From Gaoshiqia sp050298035 (lineage in GTDB: Bacteria > Bacteroidota > Bacteroidia > Bacteroidales > Prolixibacteraceae), in assembly GCA_050298035.1 (NCBI GenBank), contig JBNKTK010000001.1:1-64000 (forward strand): a stretch of DNA of 64,000 nt. Direction: 5' to 3'. This document shows positions 61,105 to 64,000 of the stretch, piece after piece (position 1 is the stretch's first letter; every line of letters starts with the position of its first letter). Under the pieces are notes generated by a model. The model saw only the letters and a program-made list of their open reading frames with translations, ran no database searches and was not told the DNA's origin. Made by a program: the position numbers and the translations under genes.

Positions 61105-61866
61105 ATGAAAAGAAACAGACTAAAAGCGCTTATCGTTGATGACGAAAAAGATGCACGGGACTTATTACATTATTATTTAAAGAATAATACGGGGATATCT
61201 GAGATTGCAGAAGCTGCGACCGTGGAAGACGCCCTTTATAAATTTATGGAGTTCTCTCCGGACATCGTATTCCTGGATATAGTTATGCCTGGAAAAGACG
61301 GGATTGATTTCATTGAATTATTAAAGAAACGCCAGATGGACAGTAACATTATCATCACCACTGCCCATAAAGATTCGGCAATTGATGCCATTAAAAACCA
61401 CATTTACGATTTTATCCTCAAGCCGCTCGACATCAAAGAAATAAACCGGGTAATCGAAAAATACAGGAAACGGAAAGATACCAGCCTGGACAAGAAGATG
61501 CTCAAAGTTTTATCGAGCATTGACCAAAGCATAAAAATCAAGATTTCAACAGCCAATGGGTACACATTGATAGACCCGAATGATATCCTGTATTTCGAAG
61601 CTGATGGCCCGTACACGTTTCTGCACCTTGAAAACGGATCCCGGGAAATGACAATGGGATACCTTAGCGATTTTATAAAAATCCTCGAAAATCAACGCTT
61701 TTTCAGGATAAGTCGTTCTTACCTCATCAATACGGACAAGCTGTCTTACATTGACCGTACTGAAAACTGCTGCGCCTTGATTGGAAATAAAAAAGAGATT
61801 AAATTGTATGGTTCAAAGGCGCAAATAAGAATCCTTTGTGACATGGACCTTGATTCATTATCATGA
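61105..61866 (+). CDS. LytTR-family response regulator
   Basis: The 253-residue product has an N-terminal receiver domain (residues 1-120; phosphoacceptor in 'FLDIVMPGKDG') and a C-terminal LytTR DNA-binding domain (about 150-250, 'LYFEADGPYTFLHLENG', 'QRFFRISRSYLINTDKLSYI'). LytTR regulators are usually paired with 5TM- or 7TM-type histidine kinases (HisKA-less), but no kinase gene is nearby. Its stop codon overlaps the start of a second LytTR regulator by four bases, so two regulators are made in a coupled way. Confidence 0.92.
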   Translation: MKRNRLKALIVDDEKDARDLLHYYLKNNTGISEIAEAATVEDALYKFMEFSPDIVFLDIVMPGKDGIDFIELLKKRQMDSNIIITTAHKDSAIDAIKNHIYDFILKPLDIKEINRVIEKYRKRKDTSLDKKMLKVLSSIDQSIKIKISTANGYTLIDPNDILYFEADGPYTFLHLENGSREMTMGYLSDFIKILENQRFFRISRSYLINTDKLSYIDRTENCCALIGNKKEIKLYGSKAQIRILCDMDLDSLS

Positions 61867-62627
61867 TAGACAGAACAATATCAGCCATAATAATTGAAGA
61901 TGACGAAGAAGCTATTTCCTTATTGGAAATCTACCTTCAGGCATTCCATGAGATCGAGATAATAGATAAAACAACCGATCCCAAAAGGGGCATCAAGCTT
62001 CTGAAAAAGAAAGTACCTAACATCGTCTTTCTGGATATTGACATGCCTGAACTTGACGGCCTTAGTGTTGCCCGGATCATCAAAGAAAATGACCTTAAAA
62101 CCGAAGTTGTCTTCACAACAGCCCATACGCAATATGCCTACAAAGCGCTTAATTTGGAGCCACTAGACTACCTTGTCAAGCCATTTGGGCCAGAAGAATT
62201 AATCTCGGTCATCAACCGGTACAAAGCAAAAGTCAAAAAGAAGGATTTGGAACGCCGCATGGATTTTTTCATGCGCAACAATAAAGTAACTCCAAAAATA
62301 AAACTCAGTACAAGAAGCGGGGTTATCTTCATCAACCCGGAAGATATCATGCTCCTTAGATCAGAAGCAAACTATTGCCGGATTTTCCTGAACGACGGAA
62401 GTGAAGAACTGGCAACGATAAATATCTACAAGGTTGCTTCAATTATTGATTCACCTAGTTTATTTAAAGCCAACAGATCGGCTTACCTAAACCTGCAATA
62501 CCTGAAAATGGTCGAAAAAAAAACAAAGGAATGTACTTTAAAACACAAAGACCTGATCTTAAAGGAACGCCTTACCAGATCAAGTCTTGCATTTTTTGAG
62601 AAGCTGAATTGTTTCCCGATCGGTTAA
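61863..62627 (+). CDS. LytTR-family response regulator (second of a pair)
   Basis: The 254-residue product is related to its upstream neighbour: receiver domain with 'FLDIDMPELDG' and 'TAHTQYAYKALNLEPLDYLV', then a LytTR domain ('IMLLRSEANYCRIFLNDGSE', 'PSLFKANRSAYLNLQYL'). The two share the domain order and much of the receiver core, so they probably arose by duplication. They overlap by four bases (ATGA). No histidine kinase is adjacent. It is convergent with lon, 30 bases apart. Confidence 0.92.
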   Translation: MIDRTISAIIIEDDEEAISLLEIYLQAFHEIEIIDKTTDPKRGIKLLKKKVPNIVFLDIDMPELDGLSVARIIKENDLKTEVVFTTAHTQYAYKALNLEPLDYLVKPFGPEELISVINRYKAKVKKKDLERRMDFFMRNNKVTPKIKLSTRSGVIFINPEDIMLLRSEANYCRIFLNDGSEELATINIYKVASIIDSPSLFKANRSAYLNLQYLKMVEKKTKECTLKHKDLILKERLTRSSLAFFEKLNCFPIG

Positions 62628-62657
62628 TCAAATCAGCAATACGATTTTCGTTTGTCA

Positions 62658-64000
62658 TTATTTTTTCAACAAGGAGTAATCAATCACCTCGCCAACGTTG
62701 CTTACAAACCGGAATTTTAATCCTCGCAGATAGACTTCTTTGATTTCGTCCACATCTTTCCGGTTCTCCTCCGACATGATTACTTCTTTGATCCCGGCAC
62801 GTTTGGCTGCCAATATTTTCTCTTTAATTCCGCCAACAGGCAAAACTTTTCCACGGAGTGTGATTTCCCCGGTCATGGCAATATTCTTTCTCACTTTGCG
62901 CCTGGTGATTACCGAGGCCAGCGATGTTGCCATCGTGATACCGGCTGATGGCCCGTCTTTGGGAATAGCCCCCTCGGGCACGTGGATATGCCAGTTATTT
63001 TTCTCAAAAACCGATGGATCAACATCAAGTTCAGTCGTGTGCGATTTTAGGTATTCAAGCGCCAGCATAGCCGATTCTTTCATCACATCACCCAGGTTTC
63101 CTGTCAGGGTCAGTCCCCCCTTTCCATTACTTTGGCTTGATTCCACATAAAGGATTTCGCCACCATGGGCTGTCCAGGCCAAACCGGTAACTACGCCAAA
63201 GAAATCATTCCCCTGGTAACTTTCCCGGGAATATTGAGGAGCCCCCAGGTACTCACGGACATCATCGAGAGTAAGCTTCTTGTTATACTTTTCATCAAAG
63301 GCCACCTTTTTGGCCACACGGCGAACAACTTTAGCGATCTTTTTATCGAGTTCCCGCACTCCTGATTCGCGGGTGTAATTATCTACAATGGCCACAAGCA
63401 CCTCTTTGGGAAACTCAACATGTTTATCTGTTAGGCCATGATTTTCCAGCTGTTTCGGAATCAGGTGACGTTTGGCAATCTCCACTTTTTCTTCCAGAAT
63501 GTAGCCACTGACATCAATCAACTCCAACCGGTCACGGAGCGGCGGAGCAATTGTTGACAAAGTATTGGCTGTTGCAATGAACATGACCTTAGACAAATCA
63601 TATTCAACCTCCAGGTAGTTGTCGTGAAACTCTGAATTCTGTTCCGGGTCAAGCACTTCCAGCAATGCAGATGCCGGATCTCCGTGAAAATCACTGGACA
63701 CTTTGTCCAATTCATCCAGAATAAAAACAGGATTTGATGATTTGGCCTTTTTAATATTCTGGATGATCCGCCCCGGCATAGCTCCAATGTAGGTTTTCCG
63801 GTGACCACGGATTTCAGATTCATCATGCAAACCACCCAGGCTCATCCGGATGTATTTCCGTCCCAATGCCCTTGCAATCGACTTTCCAAGCGAAGTTTTC
63901 CCAACTCCCGGAGGGCCGTACAAACAAAGGATTGGCGCTTTCATATCTTTTTTCAATTTGAGCACAGCCAAATGCTCCAGAATACGTTCTTTCACTTTCT
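62658..64000 (-). CDS. lon: Endopeptidase La (Lon), 3' part; gene runs off the window
   Basis: Lon is the ATP-dependent serine protease that degrades misfolded and regulatory proteins. The visible part is about 447 residues: the AAA+ domain with Walker A 'GPPGVGKTS' and Walker B 'VFILDELDKV', and the protease domain with the catalytic serine in 'PKDGPSAGITM' and the catalytic lysine in 'GGIKEKILAA'. The N-terminal substrate-binding domain lies beyond position 64000. The reading frame is open to the window edge, so the apparent start near 63995 is internal. Confidence 0.97.
   Translation of the reverse strand, partial: KVKERILEHLAVLKLKKDMKAPILCLYGPPGVGKTSLGKSIARALGRKYIRMSLGGLHDESEIRGHRKTYIGAMPGRIIQNIKKAKSSNPVFILDELDKVSSDFHGDPASALLEVLDPEQNSEFHDNYLEVEYDLSKVMFIATANTLSTIAPPLRDRLELIDVSGYILEEKVEIAKRHLIPKQLENHGLTDKHVEFPKEVLVAIVDNYTRESGVRELDKKIAKVVRRVAKKVAFDEKYNKKLTLDDVREYLGAPQYSRESYQGNDFFGVVTGLAWTAHGGEILYVESSQSNGKGGLTLTGNLGDVMKESAMLALEYLKSHTTELDVDPSVFEKNNWHIHVPEGAIPKDGPSAGITMATSLASVITRRKVRKNIAMTGEITLRGKVLPVGGIKEKILAAKRAGIKEVIMSEENRKDVDEIKEVYLRGLKFRFVSNVGEVIDYSLLKK

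Overview
The window looks like a chromosomal segment of a free-living, respiring member of the Bacteroidota, probably near the Marinilabiliales/Prolixibacteraceae (the phylum is well supported, the family is an inference). The evidence is the set of -7 boxes of the form TAnnTTTG, the fused CcoNO subunit, the alternative complex III, the DUF4492 protein next to cydA, Bacteroidota-style lipoproteins, and the rsfS-ftsH-LUD-DUF2007-cdsA block. No rRNA, tRNA, CRISPR array, prophage or intact insertion sequence was seen.

Layout. 0-7 kb: a small lipoprotein gene bracketed by 19-bp inverted repeats; a hairpin-rich spacer; a minus-strand SRPBCC-mnmH-selD operon for selenium-modified tRNA; pyrE; a Nudix hydrolase; coaD with a thioredoxin-like protein that lacks CXXC. 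7-16 kb: an envelope glycosylation cluster with two GT2 polyprenyl-phosphate-type transferases and four large multi-pass membrane proteins, at least three of them GT-C-like. 16-16.6 kb: a gene-free stretch with strong RNA-like folding, including an interleaved (pseudoknot) pair of long stems. 16.6-25.7 kb: a sigma-54 activator without a DNA-binding domain, Ppx/GppA, two secreted proteins of unknown function, a broken D-lactate dehydrogenase, a hemerythrin/LuxR pair, an S41 protease lipoprotein and a GntP permease. 25.7-32.2 kb: core housekeeping (birA, rsfS, ftsH, LUD protein, DUF2007, cdsA, psd, pssA); the last three make phosphatidylethanolamine from phosphatidate.

32.9-59.5 kb is a respiratory island with three terminal oxidase systems and one quinol:cytochrome c oxidoreductase. 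They are cytochrome bd (DUF4492-cydA-cydB plus a 39-codon CydX-like ORF, minus strand); cbb3 oxidase with its assembly genes (ccoI-S-NO-Q-P-G-H plus a SafE-like gene, plus strand); caa3 oxidase with Sco, heme O synthase and a metal-binding lipoprotein (plus strand); and alternative complex III (actA-F, minus strand), which converges on the caa3 operon. Together they would let the cell oxidise quinol directly (bd) or pass electrons via ACIII to cytochrome c and on to caa3 at high O2 or cbb3 at low O2. 59.7-64 kb: an AI-2E-family membrane protein, two overlapping LytTR response regulators, and the 3' part of lon, which runs off the right edge.

The best candidates for something undescribed are the structured intergenic segments at 16.0-16.5 kb and 0.84-1.04 kb, the CydX-like small protein, the six-copy GTCATT/AATGAC array after pssA, and the repeat-flanked lipoprotein gene at the left end.
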